Positions 35,571 through 45,118 of a DNA stretch of 64,000 bases are shown here, piece by piece (the first letter of the stretch is position 1; every line of letters begins with the position of its first letter). Made by a program: the position numbers and the translations under genes. The notes under the pieces are model-generated. The model had not been told where the DNA came from, did not search any database, and saw only the letters and a program-made list of their open reading frames with translations. The DNA is from PFJX01 sp964466195 (GTDB taxonomy: Bacteria > Pseudomonadota > Gammaproteobacteria > Burkholderiales > Thiobacillaceae): positions 29,440 through 93,439 of the forward strand of contig CAYXMQ010000013.1 of NCBI GenBank assembly GCA_964466195.1, written 5' to 3'.

Positions 35571-36485
35571 TTAGCGGCGCAGGCGCGGGCGCAGCAGCGG
35601 TTTGCCTTCCTGCCGCCGGGGTGCGCCGGTGCTGCGGGGGGCATCGGCGCTGCTGGTCAGGGTGTAGCTGCCGGCGCCGTCGATGCCCAGGGTTTTGGCC
35701 AGATAGGGCAGGCATTCACGCAGGTTTTCGGCCAGCTTCCAGGGCGGGTTGACGATGAACATGCCGCTGCCGTGCATGCCGTAGCCTTCGTGCGAAGGGG
35801 CGCTGACGCTGAGCGTGGCGTTGAGCCATTCGACGTTCTTCAGGCGCGCGAAGCGGTCGGTCAGGCGCTGGGCTTCCTGCCGTTGCAGCAGCGGGTGCCA
35901 GATCGCGTAAACCCCGGTGGCAAAGCGTTCCAGGCTGTCTTCCAGCGCCTGGAAGACATGCTGGTAATCGGCTTTGTCTTCATAGGACGGGTCGATCAGC
36001 ACCAAAGCGCGCCGGGGCGGCGGCGGCAGCAGGGCTTTCAGGCCGGCGAAGCCGTCGCCGCGGGTGACGATGATCTTGCCGCCGGCATCGGGGAAGGTCT
36101 TGCCGAGCAGGTCGACATCGGTGGGATGCAGTTCGAACAGCCGCATGCGGTCCTGTTCGCGCAGCAGTTTGGAGGCCAGGTAGGGCGAACCGGGGTACAG
36201 CGTCAGGTTGCCGCCGGGGTTGATGGCGCGCACGACTGCGACATAGTCCGCCAGCGCCGGCGGCAGATCGGGTTGACGCCACAGCCGCGCGATGCCGGCT
36301 TCATGTTCGGCGTTCTGGCTGGCATAGCCGGCATCCAGGCCATAGGCGCCGGCGCCGGCGTGGGTGTCGATGAACCAGTAGGGTTTGTCCTTCTGCGCCA
36401 GATGGCGCATCAGGCTGACCAGGACGGTGTGTTTCAGTACATCGGCATGGTTGCCGGCATGAAAGGCGTGGCGATAGCTGAGCAT
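35571..36485 (-). CDS. rlmJ: 23S rRNA m6A2030 methyltransferase RlmJ
   Basis: SAM-dependent rRNA methyltransferase of 304 residues. The N-terminus LSYRHAFHAGNHADVLKHTV and the segment YWFIDTHAGAGAYGLD are typical of RlmJ; the catalytic motif is LIDPSYEDKADY. The C-terminal 35 residues (Ser, Pro and Arg-rich, ending PLLRPRLRR) extend beyond the usual end at about 280. The start is taken at 36485 rather than at 36518 because homology begins there. Confidence 0.93.
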   Translation of the reverse strand: MLSYRHAFHAGNHADVLKHTVLVSLMRHLAQKDKPYWFIDTHAGAGAYGLDAGYASQNAEHEAGIARLWRQPDLPPALADYVAVVRAINPGGNLTLYPGSPYLASKLLREQDRMRLFELHPTDVDLLGKTFPDAGGKIIVTRGDGFAGLKALLPPPPRRALVLIDPSYEDKADYQHVFQALEDSLERFATGVYAIWHPLLQRQEAQRLTDRFARLKNVEWLNATLSVSAPSHEGYGMHGSGMFIVNPPWKLAENLRECLPYLAKTLGIDGAGSYTLTSSADAPRSTGAPRRQEGKPLLRPRLRR

Positions 36486-36525
36486 GATGGGCGGAGTGAG
36501 AGACGAGGAATGCGGCAATTGTCCT

Positions 36526-37482
36526 TTATGGCTTGGCGAACTGTTGCGCTATTCGCTGCGCCGCGCGATCGCGCACCTGCGGCGAGGCGCAGTCCAGCAT
36601 GACCGGGCTGTCCTGGCCGCGGTCCCAGCCGCGCAGCCAGGTGAGCTGCCGTTTGGCCAACTGGCGGGTGGCGGCCGCGCCTTGCTCGAACAGCGTGGCG
36701 GCGTCGATTTCGCCGTCCAGAAACCGCCAGGCCTGGCGATAGCCGACGCAGCGCATCGAGGGCATGCCGGCATCGAGCCGATAGCGCGTGCGCAGGGCGC
36801 GCAATTCTTCGACCAGACCTTGTTCCAGCATTTGCGCAAAGCGCAGGTTGATGCGCTGATGCAGCCAGGCGCGGTCGTTCGGAAACAGCGCAAGTTCCAG
36901 CCAGTGGTCGGCGGATTCGCCGCTGGCTTCCGGCTGCCGGCCTGAAAGCAAGGCCGACATCGGGCCGCCGCTGGTCAGGCACAGTTCCAGCGCGCGCTGG
37001 ATGCGTTGCGCATCGTTCGGCTGCAGGCGCTGGGCGGTGGCCGGGTCGAGCTGGTACAGCTGTGCATGCAAGGCCGGCCAGCCTTCACGAACGGCGCGCG
37101 CTTCCAGTTCGGCGCGCAGCGCCGGATCGGCCGGCGGCAGATCATCCAGGCCGCCGCGCAGGGCGCGGAAATACAGCATGGTGCCGCCGGCCAGCAGCGG
37201 CACGTTGCCGCGTGCGTGGATCGCGGCCATGACCGCCAGGGCGTCGTGCTTGAAGCGACCCGCCGAATAGGCTTCGGTCGGCGCCAACAGATTGATCAGA
37301 TGATGCGGCGCCCGCGCCAGCGTGGCCGCATCCGGCTTGGCGGTGCCGATGTCCATGTCGCGGTAGACCAGCGCCGAATCGACGCTGATGATTTCCAGCG
37401 GAAAGCGCTCGCACAGCCAGACCGCCAGATCGGTCTTGCCGCTGGCGGTGGGGCCCATGAGGCTGATGGCGTGCGGGTTCAT
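36526..37482 (-). CDS. miaA: tRNA dimethylallyltransferase MiaA
   Basis: Adds the dimethylallyl group to A37 of tRNAs reading U-starting codons, 318 residues. The P-loop is SLMGPTASGKTDLAVWL, and DSALVYRDMDIGTAKPD and LLAGGTMLYFRALRGGL are family signatures. The start at 37482 gives the normal N-terminus. It follows sbcC and precedes rlmJ on the same strand with short gaps. Confidence 0.96.
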   Translation of the reverse strand: MNPHAISLMGPTASGKTDLAVWLCERFPLEIISVDSALVYRDMDIGTAKPDAATLARAPHHLINLLAPTEAYSAGRFKHDALAVMAAIHARGNVPLLAGGTMLYFRALRGGLDDLPPADPALRAELEARAVREGWPALHAQLYQLDPATAQRLQPNDAQRIQRALELCLTSGGPMSALLSGRQPEASGESADHWLELALFPNDRAWLHQRINLRFAQMLEQGLVEELRALRTRYRLDAGMPSMRCVGYRQAWRFLDGEIDAATLFEQGAAATRQLAKRQLTWLRGWDRGQDSPVMLDCASPQVRDRAAQRIAQQFAKP

Positions 37483-37551
37483 GCGGAGAAGGATGGAAAA
37501 GGGCGGAAAAGAACGGAAAAGGATGCCGGTCAACGGCTGGGCAAGGATTAT

Positions 37552-40500
37552 CTACCCAAGCACCGCCAGCCGGCTTTGCCCGCCAGCCTGCGGTCTGACC
37601 TGGATCTGCACGCCGATGCGTTCGGCCATTTCATGCACGTGCGAGATGACGCCGACCTTGCGGCCCTGGGTTTGCAGATTGTCGAGGGCGTCCATGGCTA
37701 CGACCAGCGTTTCGCTGTCCAGGCTGCCGAAGCCTTCGTCGATGAACAGCGATTCGACCTTGACGTTGTGCGAGGACAGCGACGCCAGGCCGAGCGCCAG
37801 CGCGAGCGAAACCAGAAAAGATTCGCCGCCGGAGAGGGAATGCACCGAGCGCATTTCGTCGCCCATGTCCTGATCGACAACCAGCAATGTCAGCGATTCC
37901 GGCATGCGCTCCAGGCGGTAGCGCCGCGACAGTTCGGTCAGATGGCGGTTGGCGTAGCCGAGCAGGACATCGAGCGTGTACTGCTGCGCGATGCGGCGGA
38001 ATTTGCTGCCGTTGGCGGAACCGATCATGTCGTTCAGCCGCGCCCAGGTGTCGACGCGGGCGTTCTGCGCGCGCAACTGTTCGATCAGGCCGGCCGCGTT
38101 GGCGCGGCGTGCGTCGTCCTGGCGCCGCGCGAAGGCCAGATCGGCCGCGGCGGCTTTTTCCTGCGCCAGCAGCGGCTCGATTGCAGCAAGTTCGCTGGCC
38201 AGGTCGGCGGCGCTTTTATCGCCGCCGGCCAGCGCCCGATGCGCGCTGCACTGCGCCTGCCGCTCCTTCAGCACGGTGGCGGCGCGTTCGACGGCTTTGT
38301 CGAGTTCGGCCAGCGCGTGGCGCTCGCCGTTCAGCCAATGCGCGTCGATCTGCAGCAATGCAATCAGGTCGTTTAGTTCAAGGCCGTTTAGATCCAGACC
38401 ATTGCAATCGAGCGCTGCGCTTGCCTCGACATGGCAGCCATGCAGCCAGGCGGCGCGCGCAGCCTCGGCCTGTGCGTTCTGCGCGCTCAATTCAGCCAGC
38501 CGCTTGGCGGCGAGTTCGCCGGTGGTGGCGGCCTGGGTGGCGGCGGTGCGGGCGGCGAGCGCGGCCCGGTCTTGTACGTCGACGGCGGCCTGGGCCGTGT
38601 CGATCGCGCGCGCCAGTTCCGCTTCGACCTCGGCTGCGGCCTTGCCGCCGAGCAATTGCGCGCGCGCCTGGCGCTTGGCCTGCAGTTGCGCGGCCTGGCT
38701 GTCCCATGCCGCGCGCGCTTGCGTTTCGTTGGCAACCGCTTTGGCGAGCGGGCCGGCGCCGGCGTCGATCTGGTTGCTCAGCGTCTCCAGTCGGCGTGCC
38801 TGCTCGTCTTGCGCCTGGCGCTGTTGTTGATAATCCTGCGCCTCCTGCATGCGCGCCAGCCGGAACGGCGCCGGTGCGCCGGACCAGTCATTGCGCCAGT
38901 CGCCGCGGCTGTCTGCGGCGGGCAAGACCGCATCGAGCGGGTCCAGCACGGCGGCCAGCGCCGCGCTCATTTGCGCGGCCTGTTGCTGCGCGGCCAGCAC
39001 GGCCTGAGTCGCTTGGCTGAGCGCTGCCTGCGCTTTCAGGTCGTCCGCGCGCGCCTGTTGCTCGGCTTGCCGCGCCTGGGCGAGCGCGGCCAACGCCGTC
39101 TCGCGCGCCGTCTGGTCGCGGCGCAGTTCGGCTTCCTGTTGCGCCAGGGTTTGCAACACGGCGTCGTTGGCGCTGCTCCGGCGGCTCAAGCAGGCCGCCA
39201 CCTCATGTGGCGCGTGCAGCGCCGGATCGAGATCGATCTGACGCCGCGCCGTTTGCCATAGGTCGGCGGCCGTTTCGCGCCGGCGGCGCAGGTCGAGCAG
39301 ACGGGTGTCGCCGACGGCGAGCTGCTTGTCCTGCTCGGCAAGGGTTGCGCTCAGGCCGGCTTCGTCCTTGAGCAACGCGTCCAGTGTGCGGCGCAATTGG
39401 CTTTGTTCGCTCTGCTGCGCCTTCAGCAGTTCATGCAAACGGTGCGCGGCGCTGGCTTCAGCGTAGGGGTGTTCGGCCGCACCGCAGACCGGGCAGGCGA
39501 CGTTCGGCTCCAGCGTTGCACGCAGCGCGTCGACATCTTGATTGCAGGCGGTTTGTGCGCGTTGCAGCGCGTGCTCGGCCTGCAGCACCTGGCCCTCCAG
39601 TCCGGGACGTTGCCGGGCCAAGTGCTGCAGGGCGGCGGCATTGCCCAGGCGGCTCTGGCGCAACGCCGTCGTTTCCTGTTCGGCGGCGGCGTATTCGTGC
39701 TCGCGCTCTTGCCATTGCAGCCAGCAGGCCTGGGCGTTGTACAGCTGCGCGCGGCGTTGCTCAGCATCGCTTTTCTGTTGCGCGAGGGCGTCCGGGTGGT
39801 TGCGGGCGCAGCGCTCATTCGCCAGTTGGGCCGCTGCCTCGGCTTGCCGGTACGCCTCGCTGCATTGGCTCAGCTTCGCCGCGTGTTGCATTGCGCTGTC
39901 GCGGGCAAGTCGCTCGGCCTGTTGCAAGCGCTGTTCGGCGGCCGCCGCCGCCTGCTTGCCGGCGAGGGCTTTTTCCGCCTCCAGCAACAGGTATTCGCTG
40001 TGTTTCCAATGTTCGGCCAGCGCGGCGTGCTGGCTGTGGCCTGCCAGCCAGGCGCTCGTTTCGGCCTGCGCCTTGGCCGTCAGCGCGTGTTGCTCGGTCA
40101 GCTGCTTACGTTGGCCGGTCTGCGCCTCGACTTCGGCGCGGGCCGAATCCAGCGTCTGCTGCGCCGTCCGGCTGTGCGATTCGAGCAAGGCGATTTCGGT
40201 ATCGAGCCGCTTGGCATTCTCGATTTCCACTTGTTTCTGCTTGTGCGCCAGGTTGGCTGCCTGCAACTGCTGGCGAGCAGTGTGCAGCGCCGCCTCGGCC
40301 TGGCTTTTGTGCTGTTCGGCGGTGGCGAGGCGGACTGTCAGCGTGTGTAGTTGCGCGCCGGCCTGATTGGACTCGCTGCTCAGCCGCAGGCACTCGGCGT
40401 GCAGCGGGCGGGCCGGTTCGACTGCGCTGATCCGGTTCAGATGGGCGCGGCGGGGCGCGGAAGCCTGCTGCGCCTGATTGGCCTGGTCGCAGCCGCTCTG

Positions 40501-41334
40501 CGCCTGGCTGATCGCGCTTTCCAAGCCGGCCAGGGTCTGATGCCAGCGCAACGCGGCCTCAATTACGAGTTTCTGCTGTTCACGCGCGGCAGCGGCGCGG
40601 CGCGCCTGTTGCAATGCCGTTTCCAGTTCGGCGCGGGCGGCGGCGTCCAAGGGCGGCGCGCCAGCCAACTGCCGATTGAGATCGTCCAGCGCGCGCTTCT
40701 CCTGGCTGGCGCGTTCGTAGATCCGTACCGACAGGCGTTCGAAGCGTTCGCTGCCGGTCAGCGTCTGCAACAGTTCGGCGCGTGCGTTGTCGTCGGCCTT
40801 GAGGAAGGTGGCGAAGTCGTTCTGCGCCAGCAGTACGGCGCGGGTGAACTGGCTGAAGCTGAGCCCGATGCGCTGCGCGACGGCGGCATGCACTTCGCTT
40901 TTCAGCGTGCCGCCGACCGGCTGTCGGTCGGCGATGCGGGTCAACAGATAGTCGATGCCCTGCAGCCGTCCGTCGCGGCGTCCGCGCGCGCGGCGCACCG
41001 TCCAGCGGGTCCGGTAGGCGATGCCGTCGATGCCGACGAAATCGACTTCGGCGTAGCCTTCGCCGCAGCCTCGGCGCAGCAATGTGCGCGGATCGGATGG
41101 TGTGACCTGGTCGCTGTGCACATCGGGTATCTGCGCGCCCGATGCCAGTAGGAGCCGAGGCGTTGCGCCGTACAGCGCCAGGCAGAGGGCGTCGAGCAGC
41201 GTGCTCTTGCCGGCGCCGGTGGGGCCGGAGATGGCGAACAGGCCGGCGCTGAAGAGCGGTTCGCGGCTGAAATCGACTTCGAACTCGTCAGCCAGACTGG
41301 CCAGGTTTTTGCCGCGGATGGCGAGGATTTTCAA
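37552..41334 (-). CDS. sbcC: Exonuclease SbcCD, SbcC ATPase subunit
   Basis: Rad50-like ATPase of 1260 residues that works with SbcD to cut hairpins and DNA ends. Walker A (SGPTGAGKSTLLDALCLALY) is near residue 36; two long Gln/Ala-rich coiled coils flank the zinc hook CPVCGAAEHPYAE at about 613; the ABC signature LSGGESFLVSLALALGLASL is near 1164 and Walker B is LFIDEGFGSLD. The long coiled coils are among the most alanine-rich stretches of the window, which makes many spurious frames on the other strand. It lies 157 bases after sbcD. Confidence 0.96.
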   Translation of the reverse strand: MKILAIRGKNLASLADEFEVDFSREPLFSAGLFAISGPTGAGKSTLLDALCLALYGATPRLLLASGAQIPDVHSDQVTPSDPRTLLRRGCGEGYAEVDFVGIDGIAYRTRWTVRRARGRRDGRLQGIDYLLTRIADRQPVGGTLKSEVHAAVAQRIGLSFSQFTRAVLLAQNDFATFLKADDNARAELLQTLTGSERFERLSVRIYERASQEKRALDDLNRQLAGAPPLDAAARAELETALQQARRAAAAREQQKLVIEAALRWHQTLAGLESAISQAQSGCDQANQAQQASAPRRAHLNRISAVEPARPLHAECLRLSSESNQAGAQLHTLTVRLATAEQHKSQAEAALHTARQQLQAANLAHKQKQVEIENAKRLDTEIALLESHSRTAQQTLDSARAEVEAQTGQRKQLTEQHALTAKAQAETSAWLAGHSQHAALAEHWKHSEYLLLEAEKALAGKQAAAAAEQRLQQAERLARDSAMQHAAKLSQCSEAYRQAEAAAQLANERCARNHPDALAQQKSDAEQRRAQLYNAQACWLQWQEREHEYAAAEQETTALRQSRLGNAAALQHLARQRPGLEGQVLQAEHALQRAQTACNQDVDALRATLEPNVACPVCGAAEHPYAEASAAHRLHELLKAQQSEQSQLRRTLDALLKDEAGLSATLAEQDKQLAVGDTRLLDLRRRRETAADLWQTARRQIDLDPALHAPHEVAACLSRRSSANDAVLQTLAQQEAELRRDQTARETALAALAQARQAEQQARADDLKAQAALSQATQAVLAAQQQAAQMSAALAAVLDPLDAVLPAADSRGDWRNDWSGAPAPFRLARMQEAQDYQQQRQAQDEQARRLETLSNQIDAGAGPLAKAVANETQARAAWDSQAAQLQAKRQARAQLLGGKAAAEVEAELARAIDTAQAAVDVQDRAALAARTAATQAATTGELAAKRLAELSAQNAQAEAARAAWLHGCHVEASAALDCNGLDLNGLELNDLIALLQIDAHWLNGERHALAELDKAVERAATVLKERQAQCSAHRALAGGDKSAADLASELAAIEPLLAQEKAAAADLAFARRQDDARRANAAGLIEQLRAQNARVDTWARLNDMIGSANGSKFRRIAQQYTLDVLLGYANRHLTELSRRYRLERMPESLTLLVVDQDMGDEMRSVHSLSGGESFLVSLALALGLASLSSHNVKVESLFIDEGFGSLDSETLVVAMDALDNLQTQGRKVGVISHVHEMAERIGVQIQVRPQAGGQSRLAVLG

Positions 41335-41491
41335 CCTGGATTCCTTAGTTGAACGCGGCCAGACGGCCCGAAAACCGCGTAATCGGCCGCGTAGTGGGGC
41401 AACCCGGATGGTGAGCTTGATCGAAGGAGATAACGTCAGTATTCATAAGATTTCTCAAGGACTGAGCAGCGGTCAACTGAGGATTCCAGGA

Positions 41492-42736
41492 TCACGCCGC
41501 GGCCTCGTCCGGCGCCTGCAGGATTTCGTTGAACGCAGCGAGCAGGTCGGCGGGTGGTTTGGTCTGGTATTTCGCCTGGTAGGCCTGGTTGAAGATGGCC
41601 AGCGGGTCGAGCTGGCCGAGCGCGTCGAGCGAGACGGTGCTGGCGGGTGCGTCGGCCTGGCGTGGCGGGTGGCGGATGTCGATGCGCGCCAGCCTGACCG
41701 GCTTGTCCTTCAGCGCGGCTTCGATGCGGACGCGCAATCCCGGCTCCGGCTGCTCCAGCAGCACGCGGACTTCCAGGTAAGGCATCGCCTGCAGTTCGAC
41801 GTCGTCGAGTGCCAGCGCGGCCAGCGCGGCTTCGACCGCGGCCAACGGCGCGGCGAGCTTCGGCACGCGCAGCAGCGGTACGGCGCGCGGCACCGGAAGG
41901 CTCTCGACACGGTCCAGACGGTCGCCGTCCAGTTCGATCAGCAACACCTGATGCGGGTAGTCGATCTCGGCGAACGACAGCGGCAGCGGGCTGCCGCTGT
42001 AGCGGATGTGTTCCTGGCCGCCGACCTTCTGCGCCAGATGCAGGTGGCCGAGGGCGGCATAGGCGAGGTCGGCGTCGAACAGGGCGCTCGACAACATCTC
42101 GGCGCCGCCGATGACGAGGCGCCGTTCGGAATGTTCCGAAACCTGGCCGCCGGCCATATGGCAATGGCCCAATGCGATCAGCGCCTGGCCAGCCTGGCGC
42201 CGGCTGCGGGCGTGAGCCTGCGCGCGGCGGTAGAGCCGGGCGATGCCGGCCAGATAGGCGTCGTCCGGCTCGTCCGGCTGCGCACGCGGCACATCCGACG
42301 GGCGCAGAAACGGAATCGCCAGGCACCAGGCGGCGACCTCGCCGTGGCGGTTGCGCAGCGGCACGACCAGCCGGTCGAGGTCGATTTCGCCGGCCGCATC
42401 GCGGCGGACTGCGCCGACCACGCGCGCATCGAAGCCGTCCAGAAACGGCGCCGGCGCTTCCAGCCGGCCGGGGGAGTCGTGGTTGCCGGCGATTAGCACG
42501 ATGTTCAGGTGCGCGACGCGGCCGCGTGCGGCGGTGAGAAAGCGGTACAGCATGTGCTGGTTCGCGGCGGACGGGTTGGCGTTGTCGAAAATATCGCCGC
42601 TGACCAGCAGCGCATCGATGCGCTGTTCGACCAGGACGTCGAGCAGCCAGTCGAGAAACTGTTGATGCTCCCAGGCGCGGTCGTGGCCGTGCAGGGTCTG
42701 GCCCAGGTGCCAGTCTGAAGTGTGTAACAAACGCAT
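41492..42736 (-). CDS. sbcD: Exonuclease SbcCD, SbcD nuclease subunit
   Basis: Mre11-like Mn2+-dependent phosphoesterase of 414 residues. The metal motifs are in order: SDWHLGQTLHGHDR, VSGDIFDNANPSAANQ, IAGNHDSPGRLEAP, ALGHCHMAGG and LGHLHLAQKVG. The C-terminal capping domain follows. Transcribed before sbcC on the same strand, the usual order. Confidence 0.96.
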   Translation of the reverse strand: MRLLHTSDWHLGQTLHGHDRAWEHQQFLDWLLDVLVEQRIDALLVSGDIFDNANPSAANQHMLYRFLTAARGRVAHLNIVLIAGNHDSPGRLEAPAPFLDGFDARVVGAVRRDAAGEIDLDRLVVPLRNRHGEVAAWCLAIPFLRPSDVPRAQPDEPDDAYLAGIARLYRRAQAHARSRRQAGQALIALGHCHMAGGQVSEHSERRLVIGGAEMLSSALFDADLAYAALGHLHLAQKVGGQEHIRYSGSPLPLSFAEIDYPHQVLLIELDGDRLDRVESLPVPRAVPLLRVPKLAAPLAAVEAALAALALDDVELQAMPYLEVRVLLEQPEPGLRVRIEAALKDKPVRLARIDIRHPPRQADAPASTVSLDALGQLDPLAIFNQAYQAKYQTKPPADLLAAFNEILQAPDEAAA

Positions 42737-42783
42737 GCCGGCGCGAGCCTTCCGTCAGCGCGACCGGAACGATCGCGCGCGTG

Positions 42784-44715
42784 TTATCGAGGCGCCAATT
42801 TTAAGCCGCCATCCTTGAATGCCTGGTAGGCGCTTTGGTAATACGCAATGGCCTCGTCGCGCAAACGCGGTTCCGTCGCGGTCGGGCTGGCGTCGCCGTT
42901 GGCGTCGATGTTGAAGCTGTCGACGCGCTGCTTGGGGCCGAGCACGACCAGCTTGCCGTCCTTCAAGTAGCCCAGTTCCTGGTAGTTGCTGATGAAGGCG
43001 CGGCGGTTGGCGTCGCCCTGCTCGAACAGCGATCGCCCGAAGAAATGGTCGTCGCCGGGCAGGCCCATCACGTCCAGCAATGTCGGCGGAATGTCGATCT
43101 GGCTGGCCAGGCGGTCGTCGCGGCCGGGTTTCAGCAATGCCGGCGCATAGAGTATCAACGGGATGTGATAGCCGGCCACCGGCAGCTTGCTCTTGCCGGC
43201 GGCGGAAGCGCAATGGTCGGCGACGATGACGAACAGCGTGTCGGCGAACCAGGGTTTCGTGCGCGCATGCTCGATGAAATGGCCGATCGCGTAGTCGGTA
43301 TATTTCACCGCGCCGGCGCGGCCGCCCGGCGAGGGGATGTCGATGCGGCCATCCGGGTAGGTGTAGGGCCGGTGGTTGGAGGTGGTCATGATCTGCGCCA
43401 GAAACGGCTTGCCGGCGGCGTGGGCTTTGTCGAGCTGGGCGAGGCTGTTGTCGAACAGGTCCTCGTCGGCGACGCCCCAGACGTTCTCGAAGCCGACCGA
43501 TTGCTTCGGAAAATCGGTGCGGTCGACAACGCGGTAGTTGTTGCCGGCGTAATAGCCGTTCATGTTGTCGAAATAGCCGTAGCCGCCATACAGGAAGAAG
43601 GTTTCGTAGCCTTGCCGCCGCAAAACCTCGCCGAGGCTGGACAGGTGCTCATTACCGGGCCGGCGCACGACGGATTGGCCGGGAATCGGCGGAATGCCGA
43701 TGGTCAGGGCTTCCAGCCCGCGCACCGTGCGCGTGCCGGTGGCGTAGAGGCGGCTGAACAGCATGCCGTCCTTGGCCAGGGCATCCAGACGCGGCGTCAG
43801 GCCGTCCTTGTTGCCAAAGCTGCCCAGGAAGCTGGCGGACAGGCTTTCCACCGAAATCAGCACGACGTTGCGCGGCGGGTGTTTGAACGGAATGCGGTTT
43901 GCCGCGAACGCTTCGTTTTCGTCGCGGCCGGGCGTGATCCCGGGCATGGGCCGCTCGACGCCGAGTTCGCCCAGGATCTGCGCGGCCTGCGCGGTCGGCA
44001 GCGTGGCGTAAAAGCGTGCGTAGTCGAGTTCATTGCGCTTGAACGCGGCGGCGAAAGTCATCAGGCCGTTGCCGGCCAGTTCGTTGGCGTAGGCGTTGCC
44101 GGAAAACTGCATCTGGTCGATGTCGGCCAGTTGCGCCGAACTCCACGGCAGCGCGAAGGCCAGCGCTGCGTAGCTCAAACGCCAGCCGGGCTGCGGCCGA
44201 GGTATGGCGGCGGCCTGTATGGGGCGGCGAAGCAGCCAGGTCAGCGCGATCGCCAGCGCGGCAATGCCGGCCAGCAAAATGGCTACCGGATACGATTCGA
44301 CGATGTTGCCGATGACTTCATGCGTATAGATCAGGTAATCGACGGCGATGAAATTGAAGCGGGTCGCGAACTCTTCCCAGAAGGTCCATTCCGACAGCGC
44401 GCCGAACAGCAGAATCGCCGCCAGCAGGCAGAACAGCAGCAGGCTCAGCGGCTTGGTCCAACGGGTATTGCGCCAGCGCAGCGGCCACAATGCGGCCCAC
44501 AGCAGCATCGGTGCGAGCAGCCAGGCCAATACCGCCAGATCGAAAGTGAAGCCGTGCAGAAACAGGCCCGGCCATAGCGCCAGCGGGGTCTTGTCGAAGC
44601 CGGTGTGCAAGGCCAGGCCGAGCCGGGTCAGGCTGGCGATCGCCATGAACAACAACACGTAAGGCAAGAACGGCAACGAAGCGGCGAGGCCGGGAGAACG
44701 AAAGTTCAATGGCAT
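42784..44715 (-). CDS. LtaS-like membrane sulfatase (phosphoglycerol transferase family)
   Basis: Inner-membrane protein of 643 residues: five membrane helices in the first 210 residues, then a periplasmic sulfatase-fold domain. The metal/nucleophile region is VLISVESLSASFLGSFGNKD and the Thr nucleophile is in ATGTRTVRGLEAL; FVIVADHCAS holds further metal ligands. In Gram-negatives such proteins transfer phosphoglycerol or phosphoethanolamine to periplasmic glucans or lipid A; this one's acceptor cannot be told. The start at 44715 begins the first hydrophobic segment region. Confidence 0.88.
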   Translation of the reverse strand: MPLNFRSPGLAASLPFLPYVLLFMAIASLTRLGLALHTGFDKTPLALWPGLFLHGFTFDLAVLAWLLAPMLLWAALWPLRWRNTRWTKPLSLLLFCLLAAILLFGALSEWTFWEEFATRFNFIAVDYLIYTHEVIGNIVESYPVAILLAGIAALAIALTWLLRRPIQAAAIPRPQPGWRLSYAALAFALPWSSAQLADIDQMQFSGNAYANELAGNGLMTFAAAFKRNELDYARFYATLPTAQAAQILGELGVERPMPGITPGRDENEAFAANRIPFKHPPRNVVLISVESLSASFLGSFGNKDGLTPRLDALAKDGMLFSRLYATGTRTVRGLEALTIGIPPIPGQSVVRRPGNEHLSSLGEVLRRQGYETFFLYGGYGYFDNMNGYYAGNNYRVVDRTDFPKQSVGFENVWGVADEDLFDNSLAQLDKAHAAGKPFLAQIMTTSNHRPYTYPDGRIDIPSPGGRAGAVKYTDYAIGHFIEHARTKPWFADTLFVIVADHCASAAGKSKLPVAGYHIPLILYAPALLKPGRDDRLASQIDIPPTLLDVMGLPGDDHFFGRSLFEQGDANRRAFISNYQELGYLKDGKLVVLGPKQRVDSFNIDANGDASPTATEPRLRDEAIAYYQSAYQAFKDGGLKLAPR

Positions 44716-45118
44716 GGGTGACGATCCAGGATAGGGTTCAAATTCATGGCCAGCCGGGCTTTCAGCCTGCCGGCGCGGCGGTTGTCGATTTCCGGCCGCG
44801 CGCCATGCAACTTGCGGCGTAGGCCGCATTCTAGTCGCCGAGGATTAAGCGGAACTTAAGCGCGCCGGCCCGGCTTGGGCTGGTGCAGTTGGGATGCGAA
44901 ACCGCCTGTGATGAAATTTGTGATTGACAGGCCATGAAACAGCCAAGGAAACTCCCGAATAATCTTCAAGTTAACGCGGGTTTATCGCCTATTTGGCGAA
45001 GGATGAATTCCATGTTATTGATTATTCAAGGTTCAAGCATTCACCGAAAAGTCGAAAATCCATTGTGTCAGCACGATTTCCCGCCAATCGCATACCGCCT
45101 TCAATATATGCCGCGCCG
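44716..45118. other. Divergent intergenic region, LtaS-like gene / usher-like gene
   Basis: About 400 bases with no supported gene; a 62-codon frame from 44934 has no coding character. A TTGACA hexamer lies at 44924-44929 on the + strand, but no matching -10 hexamer is at the right distance. The part after 44900 is notably AT-richer than the flanking genes and probably holds the usher promoter. The usher frame is open from a TTG at 44993. Confidence 0.5.
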
